This document shows, piece after piece, positions 1-9,635 of a stretch of DNA of 31,212 nucleotides. Position numbers and translations under genes: made by a program. The DNA comes from Bremia lactucae (lineage: Eukaryota > Oomycota > Peronosporomycetes > Peronosporales > Peronosporaceae). Location: NCBI RefSeq assembly GCF_004359215.1, contig NC_090613.1, forward strand, positions 2,487,399 through 2,518,610, given 5' to 3'. The notes below the pieces were generated by a model. That model worked only from the letters and a program-made list of their open reading frames with translations. It had not been told where the DNA came from and did not search any database. The first letter of the stretch is position 1. Every line of letters begins with the position of its first letter.

Positions 1-1514
1 TTCCGTTCGTACTCCAACATGGAGTACGCACTCTTCGAACGGTCTTCCAACCGCTCGATATGGTGAGCCTGCACCGTCTGCTTCAACGAGCGACGCTTGC
101 CGCGCTCGTGGTCAAGTCCCTCCTCCAAATCATGGAGGAAGTGATCGATTTTGTCGATCCTCGACATTAGATCCGACATACGGTTCGGATCTAATTTTCC
201 CTCCTCCACCACAACCATTGGTGGAATCCCACGGTGGTCAACGTTTCCTTGTGGAACGTATCCAGAACCACCGTGATGTGAAGGGGCAGCGAACGAGTTA
301 TCTGGCTCGCTGGCGCGGTAACCCACCTTCACATCGCAGCTGGAAGCCTCGTTCCCAGCTGGTTGTTGACGTTGAGGGCCTCGTCCATCAGTATGACGAG
401 ACCCATTCGATGGTTGAGAAGGTCCATCGGAAAACACGCGCCCCTGCGCATCTAAATCGATTGCAAAACGTCATTTGCATCCCGCATCTCAATAGAGCGA
501 TGCGAGCCCTTCCCCAGGGCGAAGAAAGGGAATAGACATTCCCGTTTACTCTCTTCGTGTTGTCAACACAACACGGACACGGATCATCCCACGTGAGGCA
601 TGGAAGCCCAGCCTCACGTGACAACCGATGCATTTTATACTTTGCACCGGTTGGAGTTCGTTTCTCAAACTTAACGCGATTCGCGTTAAGTCTTTGAAGC
701 CAGGCTTCGCGTCCAATGTCTTTGACATTGCGAATGAACGCGCTCCAGGCTTGAATAAGCGAAACTTTATCGCGCTTATTGTTGCCACTAAACTATCGAT
801 GCTTAAGAAAAGAATCGAGATAAAAATCTTCCTCAGCGCGAAAGCCTTCGCGCTGGGATCAAGGCCATGTAGCTTTGTCGCAATAAATAATAATATTTAT
901 TGTGAGGAGTCGTCTCTCCAGACAAGCTTTTGATTAGCCGTTCGGGCAAAAGCCACGGCTTCTTTCAGGGGCGAGATGAGACCACTTATTGTCTTCACTC
1001 CCATGAGCGGTACCACTGAAGAAGGGGTACGATAAGAATTTCTATAACGATGGCTTACGCCATCGTCATCACCTTGCACAGAAACACGTGCAGGTGACCG
1101 TACGGGAGACGGAACGGGCGACGAGAAATCATCCTCATCGTCCAAACCAAATAAACTATTAACTCGTCTATCAGAATGAGCCCTCTCATTCAAAGGCTCA
1201 TAGTCAGCCGCCTAACGTCTATCAGGCGACTGTTCTATTCTCCCCGAGTCGGCCATTTCGTTCGACTCGCATTCGTTGTCGACCTCCAAAGAGGGGTCGT
1301 ATTCACGTGGTGAACCATCACGTGCTCCTACAACATATAGTCTTGCGCGTGAAGAAGATTCTACGGCAGACGAAACGTCTGCCGCAAGAGATAACAGTGC
1401 GTCACCCGCGGCTGCACGAACCGCAGCAGAAGGCGCCGCACTATCAACACCCCGCATGGATTTGTTCTTCATGCGATGGAATTTAAAAGGATGGTTCTGA
1501 CCAATCAACATCAT
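1..1514 (-). pseudogene. Reverse-strand ORF of element A, coiled-coil protein, interrupted
   Basis: This reads opposite to pol, from near the LTR toward the chromodomain, and leaves the window. From its N-terminus it has an Ala-rich segment (APSAAVRAAAGDALLSL), an acidic stretch (DDEDDFSSP) followed by repeated SP dipeptides, a middle part with LSREAGLPCLTWDDPCPC, and a heptad-like charged C-terminus (about 1-200) that looks coiled-coil. A TAG at about 1212 breaks the frame where the copy at 10785-12432 has Gln, and indels near 840-900 and 510 shift it. Start codons at 1514 or about 1472 are possible. The protein family is not one I recognise. It could be a gag-like or accessory protein. It overlaps the pol tail on the other strand, and both are open in 2-535. 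Confidence 0.55.
2..535 (+). CDS. Ty3/gypsy pol C-terminal end with chromodomain (element A, partial)
   Basis: This is the last ~177 codons of a chromovirus pol polyprotein. The frame is open from the window edge to a TAG at 533-535. A Pro/Ser-rich linker containing SDLIFPPPPQP leads into a chromodomain (about 242-400) that begins QRFLVERIQNHRDVKG, continues with YLARWRG and SHRSWKP, and is followed by a basic tail. Chromodomains at the integrase C-terminus are thought to tether integration to marked chromatin. Two usually conserved positions differ from the other copies here: the aromatic after WRG is Asn, and the Glu of the usual WEP is Lys, so methyl-lysine binding is probably lost. The opposite strand is also open across this interval (see the reverse-strand ORF). 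The upstream pol lies outside the window. Identification of the domain is firm; function in this copy is doubtful. Confidence 0.8.
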   Translation, partial: SVRTPTWSTHSSNGLPTARYGEPAPSASTSDACRARGQVPPPNHGGSDRFCRSSTLDPTYGSDLIFPPPPQPLVESHGGQRFLVERIQNHRDVKGQRTSYLARWRGNPPSHRSWKPRSQLVVDVEGLVHQYDETHSMVEKVHRKTRAPAHLNRLQNVICIPHLNRAMRALPQGEERE

Positions 1515-1578
1515 TTTTGGAATTAAGTGGTCACATAGTGACCGATCTATCCAATGACAGTCAGACTAATTGTCGTTT

Positions 1579-1591
1579 AAGGGAGGGGTGA
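1579..1591 (+). other. Polypurine tract of element A
   Basis: A purine run (AAGGGAGGGGTGA) lies directly against the TG that starts the LTR at 1592. In LTR retrotransposons this primes plus-strand DNA synthesis. The same tract sits beside the LTR at 10667 on the other strand. Confidence 0.75.
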
Positions 1592-2027
1592 TGTAACGGA
1601 GTGTATCGTTACATGAAAATACTTAAAGGTTAATAATTAATATATTATCTAAATGGTAGATAAATTTGGAGAACGTTACTTTATATAGTAATGTACAGAA
1701 ATCTTATCCATAAATAGGTATAGGCCATTATATCTATTTATCCCGCAGACTACTCAGCTGTAAACGTAACAAAGAGAGAGAGAGATAAGATTTCAATTGC
1801 ATGTTTAGATTAGTTCATAATTAAGTTAGCATTAACATATAGAAAGAAGAGATACTTAATTATATTAATACAGTTTTCATTTAATTCTCTTTCAGGTAGT
1901 TGTCTTAAAGAGAAGTCTTCCTCTGCACGTATTAGTGTACGTGAAGTGACGTAAGGCACCACTCGCAACTGAAGCAGTGCGAAGTGGACTTGTACTGAAG
2001 CAGTACAAGTCGTAGTGCCCCGTTACA
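1592..2027 (+). repeat. 3' LTR of element A, 436 bp
   Basis: The repeat starts TGTAACGG and ends CCGTTACA, the inverted termini shared by all LTRs in this window. It follows a polypurine tract and a pol tail on the same strand, so it is a 3' LTR. It contains a TATA-like stretch (TTTATATAG, about 1681), a GA microsatellite at 1773-1785, a TGACGTA motif near 1947 of the kind bound by bZIP factors, and two adjacent hairpins near its end. A truncated second copy lies at 10355-10667 on the - strand, with clear similarity over its first ~310 bp. The 5' LTR partner is outside the window, so no age estimate is possible. Confidence 0.8.
1959..2011 (+). other. Tandem hairpin pair near the LTR 3' end
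   Basis: Two adjacent stem-loops share the loop core CTG-AAG-CAG. The first (1959-1987) pairs CCACT, CGC and ACTG with single-base bulges. The second (1987-2011) is a perfect 11-bp stem, GACTTGTACTG with CAGTACAAGTC. The LTRs at 18176, 23001 and 27674 carry a different-sequence pair in the same place (see findings). Confidence 0.6.
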
Positions 2028-2836
2028 CTAGGCATGCCATGGTTGGAAAACACCAACCATGGATAGACTACAGTTGCGAACTCTACGCGGGACACCGGAA
2101 AGGATGTGCTCCTGCGAGAGGCGTATGCAACTGATGTCGTGTCGAGAACAGTTGAGGAAGCGTTGATGGAATATCAACGTCACCAAGTCCTGCCCAGATC
2201 GTAGAGACTGGCGTAGTGAAAAGGGTGATGGCAAGTAGTCATGCATCCAATTGTCCTGCACAGGCCAAGAGCCTGTGGCAGTCAATAGCGACCTGGCAAG
2301 AAGTCAAGCGTCGCATGAACCGGCGCAGTGTTGAGAGCCTGGTGCGGTTGGAAGCGGTGCGTTAGCCGAAAGAGCAACGGCACCCGCTTCCCAGTCAAAG
2401 GTCGTGGCGACTCGGAAAACGAGTACCCGACAAATAAGGACGATCAAAGGCACGTCAAAACGAGTGAGTACCGACTAAAAGGAGGTACCTTCGAACGAGG
2501 TGTTTGAGACCGTTGAAGACAAAATGGCGGATGCATCCTCAGTTGAGGTGCTCAGCAAGTCTTGAAATTTGCCGAAGAGATAGTTAAACTCCCGTAGATA
2601 TCATGGGATCTGTTCCTCAATGAAGTTAAAGAAGGAAAGATCCACGAAGTGGTCGCACCAGTTCCAGAAGAGAACTTGGTGGACTTTTTGTCATTCTTCA
2701 CATTAGACGAGAACGTCTTCGAGATAGACTAAAGGAAACGGTTCACGACTCAAGCCTGAGATTCCTTGGAAGACAGCCCGTTTTATAAAAATCTGTGGAA
2801 ACATCGTGATGTTAAATTGATTTAGAACCTGGCACC
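2028..2836 (+). pseudogene. Degraded internal region of element F: gag/protease remnant and PR-RT spacer
   Basis: There is no frame longer than a few dozen codons. Near 2590-2730 the + strand reads WDLFLNEVKEGKIHEVV and a following stretch that fits the spacer between protease and RT in oomycete gypsy elements. About 2037-2062 is a perfect 10-bp hairpin (CCATGGTTGG with CCAACCATGG). Between 2065 and 2580 I recognise nothing. The region leads directly into the RT below, so it is read as the broken upstream part of the same element. Confidence 0.4.
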
Positions 2837-3935
2837 AAGTATTGTGTAGCCAGAGGATGGCCGTTGCCGAATAAACAAGTCGATTATATCGATGAGTTCT
2901 TCGACAAGCGAGCCAAGGTGGGACTTTTACGTGAGAGTAAGTCGCCTCACTACAGCCCGACAGTTTGTGTTTGTGAAGCCATAGGTGGATTGCGCGTGAT
3001 TCATGCTTACAAAAAACTGAACACGGTGACCATACCGGCGCAAATGCCAATCCCGCGGAAAGATGTACTTTTGAACGCCATGGGAAAGTCAACTATTCTT
3101 TTCGCGTTGGATTTAAAAGATGGATACTATCAGTAACTCATGAGAGAGTCTGATGTAGCCAAAACGGCTGTAAGCACCCCAAGCGGTATGCTTTTGGGGT
3201 GGCTTGTGATGCTTCAAGGTTTGAAAAACGCACCGGCAACATTCAACCGAACGGTGGCTCAGTGATGCGTCAGCACCGTGCCTACGCGCCCCATTACTTT
3301 GACGATATATTCGCTCATATTAGGGCCGAGGACAGGCTGATCGCAATAGAGTTGCGCAAGCGTCATTTAGACGCTGTGCTGCAGACTTTGGAGGACCCTT
3401 AATAGTACGTCAACTTGCAAAATTGCGTCATAGGGTTCCCCAAGATACCCGTGATGGGCTGCATCGTAGGTACACATGGTGTACGAGTAGACCCAGACCA
3501 GGTAAAATCGGTACAGGAATGGCCAATTCCACGACATGTGATGCATTTGCGCCAATTCCTAGGGCTCGCTAATTATTTGCATAAGTATAGCAAGTAAATA
3601 TGCGAAGCGGACAAAGCGTTTGTCTGATTTCCTTAAAAGGATACAGACTGGGTTTGGTCAAAGGAACAAGTAGATGCGATCACATTAGTGAAGCAATTCC
3701 TTGTAGAGGCACCGGTCTTGGCATTGCCAGACGCGGATAAGCCCTTTGGCGGTGTCTGCGATGCAAGCAATTTTGCAATCGCAGCGCGCTCATGCAGAAG
3801 GATGACGACGGCGTTGACCGTGTCTTCTCTTATCAGTCCAGGCTTTTAAATGCCGCGGAACTGAATTATCCTGTGCATGATAAGGAGTTGACTTTTCAGC
3901 TGGTCACAAAAATCAACCGTCTCCGCTAATTCTTG
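2837..3935 (+). pseudogene. Ty3/gypsy reverse transcriptase and partial RNase H (element F)
   Basis: RT motifs occur in order on the + strand in several frames. They include QVDYIDEFFDKR, then IPAQMPIPRKDV (about 3035-3065), FALDLKDGYYQ ending in a TAA, TAVSTPSGMLLGW (about 3165-3205), and the catalytic box YFDDIF with its two Asp codons at 3301-3306. These are followed by IPVMGCIVGTHGV and LRQFLGLANYLHKY. RNase H begins near 3720 (GGVCDASNFAIAA) and continues, after a frameshift, as NAAELNYPVHDKEL to about 3900. Stops and frameshifts (for example at 3136, 3260 and 3402) make it inactive. Right after RNase H the sequence jumps to the chromodomain linker, so the integrase has been deleted. Confidence 0.8.
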
Positions 3936-4019
3936 GCGTCGGGATAGATTCTCCACTAAATAATAAAGGGTGTGATCGAAATCACGATGTTGAATCGGGC
4001 TCGTCAAACGAGGCGAACC

Positions 4020-4275
4020 CGATCTTTACCACCTCTCAACATCCATTGATGGATGCAGGTGGTGAGAAGCGCTTTCTTGTTGAAAGTTTCTTGAACCGCC
4101 GTAAGACAAAGGGGGTTCGAACTCGTTCCTAACTGATGTTGGACGTTCTTGGTCTCGTCTTGCAGTACGACAAGACCCATGCTCCTCGGCAGAAGGCCCA
4201 CCGGAGAACGAACGCTTCCCCGCTCGTAAATGGATTGGAGGTTATCATCCCTTGACGCATCTCGTAAGGGATGAG
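4020..4275 (+). pseudogene. Chromodomain remnant of element F
   Basis: The + strand reads a Pro/Thr linker, then GGEKRFLVESFLNRRKTKG, then directly LMLDVLGLVLQYDKTHAP. The middle of the domain, the WRGYPPSHDSWEP part that holds two aromatic-cage positions, is missing, and a TAG lies at the break. It is joined to RNase H only about 100 bp upstream, where a normal element would have over 1 kb of integrase. It is non-functional as a reader domain. Confidence 0.65.
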
Positions 4276-4762
4276 TCCTCCAATAGGGATCTTTGATGAA
4301 ATATGCTTCCTTAGGGGCATGACCTTCCCCCTCAAAACAGCATGGGCATGAGTCCCCCACCCCCCGCGAGAGGCAAGGGGTCCCTGTCTCTCTAGACAAA
4401 TGGTGCAACTGATAGCGTGCACCGACTACGGTCCGTTTCTCAAAACTTCCACGAAAAGCATTTAGCTTTTAAGCCAGACCTCACGTCCTATGCTTTGTAA
4501 ATTCTGTACAAAGGCTGTCCAAGCTTGGAGCAAAGGTTTGACATCCTTTGCCCATTTGCAAGTGTACCACCGATGGCGGTAAAGGCATCGATGAAGAATT
4601 CTGTTTCATCCTCACCAGGCTTGTGAAGCCTGAATGACTCGAATAACGGAATATGATATTGATCGTTGCTGATACCAGACCAACGAATGAGGTTTCTCTT
4701 AGAAGGTAACCAAGGCCTCTTTTCAAGAGCGAGCCGCAACGCATTGTGATCCTTCTCCTGTT

Positions 4763-4794
4763 GGCTCATCTTAACGTTAACGTTAAGATGAGCC
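4763..4794. repeat. 32-bp perfect palindrome
   Basis: GGCTCATCTTAACGTT is followed at once by its exact reverse complement. On the - strand the right part is the start region of the reverse-strand ORF (ATGAGCCAACAG type); on the + strand the same bases recur in mirror image. The copy at 29190-29225 has only one side (AACGTTAACATGAGCCAAC), so the palindrome looks like a fold-back junction. Confidence 0.8.
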
Positions 4795-4904
4795 ACGTTA
4801 GAACCCAAAGGTTAACGGACTCGGCCCTAGGTGATCCGGCGGCCTTCTCAGTCGCCATTGAGATGGGCGATGCAGGTTACTTAAATCAGTACCCTACAAT
4901 TGGT

Positions 4905-4994
4905 GTAGAAGGTGTACGTGAATTTTCGAGGCACCTAACCCACACTGTAATTAGTGTAAGATCAACTAGTACTAGTCAAAGGTGCCCGTTACAG
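4905..4994 (+). repeat. 3' end of an LTR (remnant)
   Basis: About 90 bp ending GGTGCCCGTTACA match the end of the LTR at 23001-23515, including GTACGTGA, GAGGC-CC and the ACTAGTACTAGT palindrome in the hairpin position. The 5' part of the LTR is missing. It is probably the 3' LTR remainder of element F. Between 4808 and 4905 nothing else is recognised. Confidence 0.6.
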
Positions 4995-4999
4995 TAATT

Positions 5000-5660
5000 G
5001 TATCATAGCCAACGATGTGGCTCACAAACATATTAAGACTTACATAAACTCAGCAAGACGCCCCCCCCCCGTGTGTTTTCACAAAAATAAAAAAATATAT
5101 CTTGTAAGACGATTTAATCACAAGCAACTCCTGGAAGTGCAAGGCTAATGTAGGCGGGCGCTACTATAGCAGCCACGCTCTAGTTAAGCACACACCTTCA
5201 AGCACAATGAAGAAACGGTTTGACCGTCTTCTCTCACGTGCAGTGAGGTAGCTGGTGGGCGCCTAAGCGACCTCATTTAACGAACTAAGTACCTTAGTAG
5301 TCACGGAAGCGGTAATCCGGCTCCACATGCGCACCAGTCAGCTAAAAGTAGTTTTTAGACTGATTTGTATTTAATCGTGTTAAAAATATAAAACCTATGA
5401 CAGCCAATCATAAATGTCATCTCTGTAGATATGCACTGATATGTATTGCGAGCGTATTATTCTGAATATCTCGGATTACGGATGACGCTAGCCGCTATCC
5501 CTTTTCATGTGAATGCACCTATGTGCATCACAAACACAAGGGTGGATCACTTTGTGCACCACAGGTCTAAGTACTTCACATGAAGTAATTGACCATTCCG
5601 TACGTATATAAAGTGTACTTAACGGTTTTTGGTAACATAGGGCAACTTTAGGCCGTTACA
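5000..5660 (-). repeat. LTR of element D (left limit uncertain)
   Basis: On the - strand a TGTAACGG start at 5660 directly follows a polypurine tract. A TATA-like TTTATATACG lies ~60 bp inside (about 5600), as expected for an LTR promoter. The left limit is not clear; no matching CGTTACA end was found. Part of it (about 5165-5215) recurs in reverse orientation at 28525-28575, which supports it being a repeat. A run of ten C lies near 5061. No coding potential is seen. Confidence 0.5.
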
Positions 5661-5676
5661 CCACCCCCTCTTTAAG
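5661..5676 (-). other. Polypurine tract of element D
   Basis: On the - strand, CTTAAAGAGGGGGTGG abuts the TGTAACGG start of the LTR. The layout is the same as at 1579 and 10668. Confidence 0.65.
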
Positions 5677-5814
5677 AATAAATTTTACATTTTGTAAAAT
5701 CGTCAACGGGAGGAACGATGGACAGCGAGCTGCTTACGCGCCGCTTTTAGTCCTTTTAACCACTCTCAGCGATCAGTGTGTGCCCATGTAGTGTGACACC
5801 ACACGGCGCCTGAC

Positions 5815-7330
5815 ATGCCACCTAAGAGGGGCAAAGCTGATGGGTCGTCTGCAAAGACACCGACACAACCACGCACGAAGCGTACGCGCAGCGATAAAAC
5901 GCTGACGGCGCCTAGTGCCACAGTTACAACGCCGACAGATGCTACTGTCGTACTATTTACTGGGCTGAAGATTTTTTCCACTTGCACAGTGAGAATTTAG
6001 TTCCGTCGCTCATTGTTGACTGCAATGAGTCGACACCGCTGCCGTCACCTCGTAGTAGCGATGAGGACAGCGAGTTAATAATGAAAGGTGACAGCACTTT
6101 TTTGCCCATTCAAACTTAACCTACTACTCCTACCATGGAGAAGCCCAACGTTGCGAAGGAAAAATTGCCTTACGTCAACGAGGCAACTGTCTCATCGTCT
6201 CCGCTAGCTAGCGCAGCGACCACTCATGAGAGCACGCCCATAGTGGTGCAGCTGCTTCACAGTTATGCAAAACTCCAACATCTGTCGTTCAGACCATCAC
6301 ACACTAAGGGTATGACACAGAAGAGCCTGAGCTTAAAGCTCCGCCGACGGCACTTAAACGTGTCCAGTCGGCGTCACAATTTAGCCGTATCGAACGCGGC
6401 TATGTGACTGGTGGCATACCACCGATGCCACTTGCATCCGAATGACCTTATTTGGATGGAACTAATGCGTCGCTCCTAAAGTGCGCTACCATATGCGCAC
6501 ATAATTACTAAAGCATCTACAGTTCATGTAAGGCTCAGGGGAAATGACTCGGTCGTGTTTCCTCGATTCCGGGGCCCTGTTGCTTTCAGATGAACCAACC
6601 GACCAATACGAAGCGGAATTTATGCGGTTCGTATTTCAGCCACATATCGATGTGACGAACAACGGTCGCAGCGAATAAACTTAGCTCGCAAGAAATCATG
6701 GGCGGTATTGTACTCCCTGTTCTTCTCATCACGTCGGTTCTACTAGTCTATTCGGAACTAGCGGAGCGACAATTGGTGCTCCTTCTCATATGCAGACAAC
6801 AGGCCCGGTACGTCGACACGCAGGGCGTCGGCCGATTCTTAATAGTAAAAACGCTCTGGGTATCCTCTCAACTAGACGAGGATTTGAAGCTTCTGATGCA
6901 CGCTATGGTGGGCAACCAACCTTCCAACAAGAAAGCGTAGAATCCCAGCCGCATCCATCAGTGCAGGTGGCGCCCGATAGGAGCGGCGATTTTGCCCACC
7001 TACTCGCGGCAGCCTATCCCGCTTCCGTTCAGTTGCATGAGCTGAGCGCTGCTGAACGACGGATCGAGGATCTGGAAAGTCAATTCTCGCGACTGACTTC
7101 GGATCTTCGCAATGTCCGCTCGATGGATCACCAGTTATGAAAGGCTGACACTTCGGCTGGACTTTTTGGAGAAGCAGGTGTTGAAAGACTCGCGTCTAGC
7201 CCGCTGTCCTCCCCGCCCTTACCACGGTGAAAGGATTTATTCGAAGGGAAGCCTTTCACCTTTTTCGTCGCCTCAACCTGATCGAGACTCGACCCACGGT
7301 CGGTGTCACCATCGGTCTCCTTAGACGGAT
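5815..7330 (+). pseudogene. Reverse-strand ORF of element D, interrupted
   Basis: This lies between the LTR/polypurine tract and the integrase of element D, on the strand opposite to pol. It starts MPPKRGKADGSSAKTPTQPR (very basic). A second frame then continues with PSLIVDCNESTPLPSP and RSSDEDSEL, an acidic Ser-rich stretch like the one in elements A and B. After a decayed part (6405-6560) come EPTDQYEAEFMRF and, at 6790-7140, a frame ending in a charged heptad segment (AAERRIEDLESQFSRLTSDL) that continues in another frame as RLTLRLDFLEKQVLKDSR. Stops occur at about 5998, 6117, 6402 and 7138. The layout matches the A/B type, but sequence similarity is low. Family unknown. Confidence 0.45.
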
Positions 7331-7399
7331 GGGGGTATTGTGATGTCCTCTAAATTCACTTACTGTTTCGGACAACCCACGTTAAAAACGGGGAGCGTC

Positions 7400-8660
7400 C
7401 TCGACCACCGTGAACGGCCCGATGGAACGCGGCAATAATTTCGTAGTATCTCCAGGTAGAACAAAACTGCATTTTTAGGTAGGAGAGCAGTACTCAATAG
7501 TATTGTTCCCCTTCTCGAACGCGTTCATTGTTTTGCGAACATTTTGGTCTGCCAATTGTTTTTGCTTGTCCTGTGCGCTTGCCATCCCGTCACGACTTTT
7601 CGTGAGATGGCTAATCGCTCATCCACAAAGCGTTGAGTCTCGCTTACGCTTTTAGCATCAAACTCGCCTATGACACCACCGTGAAGTCGGCCATAGGGCG
7701 TATTGTCAATAACGAAACATCGTTATTGTTTAGGAGCACATGCATTTCTTGCCGCGACTCCATATTGACCATCACTAACCGGCAGGGTCCCTAGGGCAAG
7801 TTTCCGTCGTTGACATGATACACTCATGGGTCATCGTCATGTTGATGAAACTATGTCCCTCTTTCGCTCCAAGCGTAGTGATGGGACCTCCCCCATGAAG
7901 ACTCGGGCTGCGCACAAACGCATTGGCGTCCGAGCATGGCAGAGTCTATTTATAAAAACGGTGCCTCATTTGTGCTGGCGTGGACACTGTTATTAATAGC
8001 GAACTCCACGGAGGGCAAATGTTTGCTCCATTCTTTGGGAGGCGCAATACATCCGCCACAACTTGATTGGCTCGTTGGCCATCGGTCTGCAAATGATCGG
8101 CTGTTGCCATCTGGAGCTTGCTACCCAGCAGCTCAAACTTATGACGCCAAAAACCCGATGTAAAACGTGGATCCCGGTCCGATACTATGGACTCGGGCAT
8201 CCCGTGTAGTTGGTCGGCATGAAACAGGCACAACAGAGATGTCTCCTTGCCTGTGATCGTTGTGCTATGTGGTGCTAAATGCACCATTTTGCTCAGTCTG
8301 TCCACAAAGACGACGAGCCCCGTCCGACTCTCGTGGTCGGAATGCCAAACATAAAGTCCAGGCTGACCGACTTCAACAATCCTTCGGAATTGTCAGCGGC
8401 TTCAATGGCGCATTGCTAAACGTTGCAGACTTTATGCGCTGACTTTGTTCGCAATTGTGAATATGATTGGCCACCCATTTATATAGGTGTGTCCACCAAA
8501 AATCTCTCTGACACTCGTAAGATTTTCTTTTCACGGCCTCATATACCCACTCAATGGTGCAACGGGGAGCTTGTGACGTATTCTCAACTTAAGACCTGTT
8601 TCATGAGGGACAGAAATTTTCAAGGGATCCCATGGTGACAGCTGGTATCATAACAGGTCA
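7400..8660 (-). pseudogene. Ty3/gypsy integrase of element D
   Basis: Read leftward on the - strand. A decayed zinc-binding region (GREKKILRVSERFLVD) lies near 8540. The catalytic core is open at 8305-7946 and contains DRLSKMVHLAP, the second Asp in IVSDRDPRFTSGFW, and TADHLQTDGQ. Here the residues after TDGQ are RANQV, where active relatives have TERVN, so the catalytic Glu is lost. A C-terminal SIGPFTVV (GPY/F-type) occurs at about 7430. Many stops interrupt it. No chromodomain was found between 7400 and the reverse-strand ORF. It follows the RNase H remnant of the same element. Confidence 0.75.
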
Positions 8661-8689
8661 TCGCTGTAGCTAAAGCGACTTAGTTTAGC

Positions 8690-9150
8690 CTTCAGGCGCG
8701 ACGAAAGGGAGACCTTTAGTTTACCTAAGTGATCCAACAGCAGGCAACAATGTTTGTCCTGACTGTAGCTCTCCACCGTCACGAGGTAGGCCTTCATGGC
8801 TGCCATCGTTGACGACTCAACATGAGAGCCTTAGAGCCTTAGCACGAGTCACACTTTCTTGGTGTATTTCCTTGAAGTCTGGTCTGCGCGATAATGCGTC
8901 AGCCAAGACATTCGAGTTCCTCGGCTTGTATTCAACTTTAAAATTAAATTCAGAGAAGAATGTAAGCCATCTTGCCATTCTAGGCGAGAGGTGCGGTCAG
9001 TTATTGCGGTCCGCAGTGATGCGTAATCCATATAAATCACAAATGGTTTGGTGTCCGATAGTGTGCACTTAAAATTAAAAAGAGCATACTTTGTTGAAAG
9101 TGTGCGCAAATTGCGACTGAACAACTGGCGAACGAAAGGACACATCAATC
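8690..9150 (-). pseudogene. Ty3/gypsy RNase H remnant (element D)
   Basis: The open stretch 9157-8849 contains TKYALFNFKCTLSDTKPFV, IYMDYASLRTAI and, after a frameshift, a [21 protein letters not shown] end, the conserved tail of RNase H in gypsy pol. The N-terminal catalytic Asp region is absent: at about 9100-9150 it is joined to the integrase tail of another element. Downstream to 8690 only decayed connection sequence is seen. Confidence 0.65.
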
Positions 9151-9635
9151 CCTTCAAAACGAGCTGTTGACACCTCGTCAGAAGATCTTTTCACTGGAGG
9201 AAAGAGTGGATCGTCTGGTTCACGATAATCAGACCCTGTTCCGAGACAATAAGTCTTTGGCTCGGAACCATCCGGCTTTGGCTGATGCTGATGCTCTTGA
9301 CTGTTCCGGTGTAGTCCGGAATCGGAAGAAGCTTCGTACTGATGGTGCGGGCGGAGACGACCAACATAAAACGTAGGATGCGTACGCATGCTACGAGGCA
9401 GCTCGATGGTGTATGCATTGCCTTGGAGATGTAATACACGAAACGGGTCGATATACCTGTCCAGTAATTTAATACTGCCAACATTCGCCACAACGTGATT
9501 TGGTAAATTTATTGTAGACGGTAGGACTGGGTCATTAATTTTAAATGAGAGTATGTTTGCTCGTCCGTTTTTGTCAGATTTCCGTTTCTGTCGGTCCACC
9601 GCATCAGCGATAAAATCCTGTACGAAACGGACCAC
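9075..9635 (-). pseudogene. Integrase C-terminal domain of element J, fused to element D RNase H
   Basis: An open frame of 186 codons. It begins MVRFVQDFIADAVDRQKRK, then ANILSFKINDPVLPST (SH3-like GPY/F region), KLLDRYIDPFRVLHLQGNA, YTIELPRSMRTHPTFYVGRL, and a variable linker. The last ~30 residues come from the RNase H region of element D in a wrong frame. It corresponds to 12370-12700 of element B. On the + strand at 9131-9376 a charged frame (LEERVDRLVHDNQTLFRDN) ending DDQHKT-stop matches the C-terminal end of the reverse-strand ORF. Confidence 0.65.

Larger units (their letters stand above)
4005..4808 (-). pseudogene. Reverse-strand ORF of element F, interrupted
   Basis: It reads opposite to the chromodomain of the same element. 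The open N-terminal part (4808-4488) has a start consistent with MSQQEKDHNALRLALEKR, then LIRWSGISNDQYHIPLFESF and GEDETEFFIDAF. After a frameshift it continues with a WYT motif and LLQAWTAFVQNLQSIGREVW, and further with LSRETGTPCLSRG and CPCC. The last block matches LSRETGLPCLTWDDPCPC of the copies at 1-1514 and 10785-12432, and the first part matches 29210-29450. The coiled-coil end is absent because the element is cut near 4005. The family is not recognised; position and motifs show it is the same class of protein as in A and B. Confidence 0.5.

Noticed and set aside
5061..5071. Run of ten C, also near 12881
   Set aside because: Homopolymer runs occur in several copies at comparable places; length could be a sequencing artefact. 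No function suggested.
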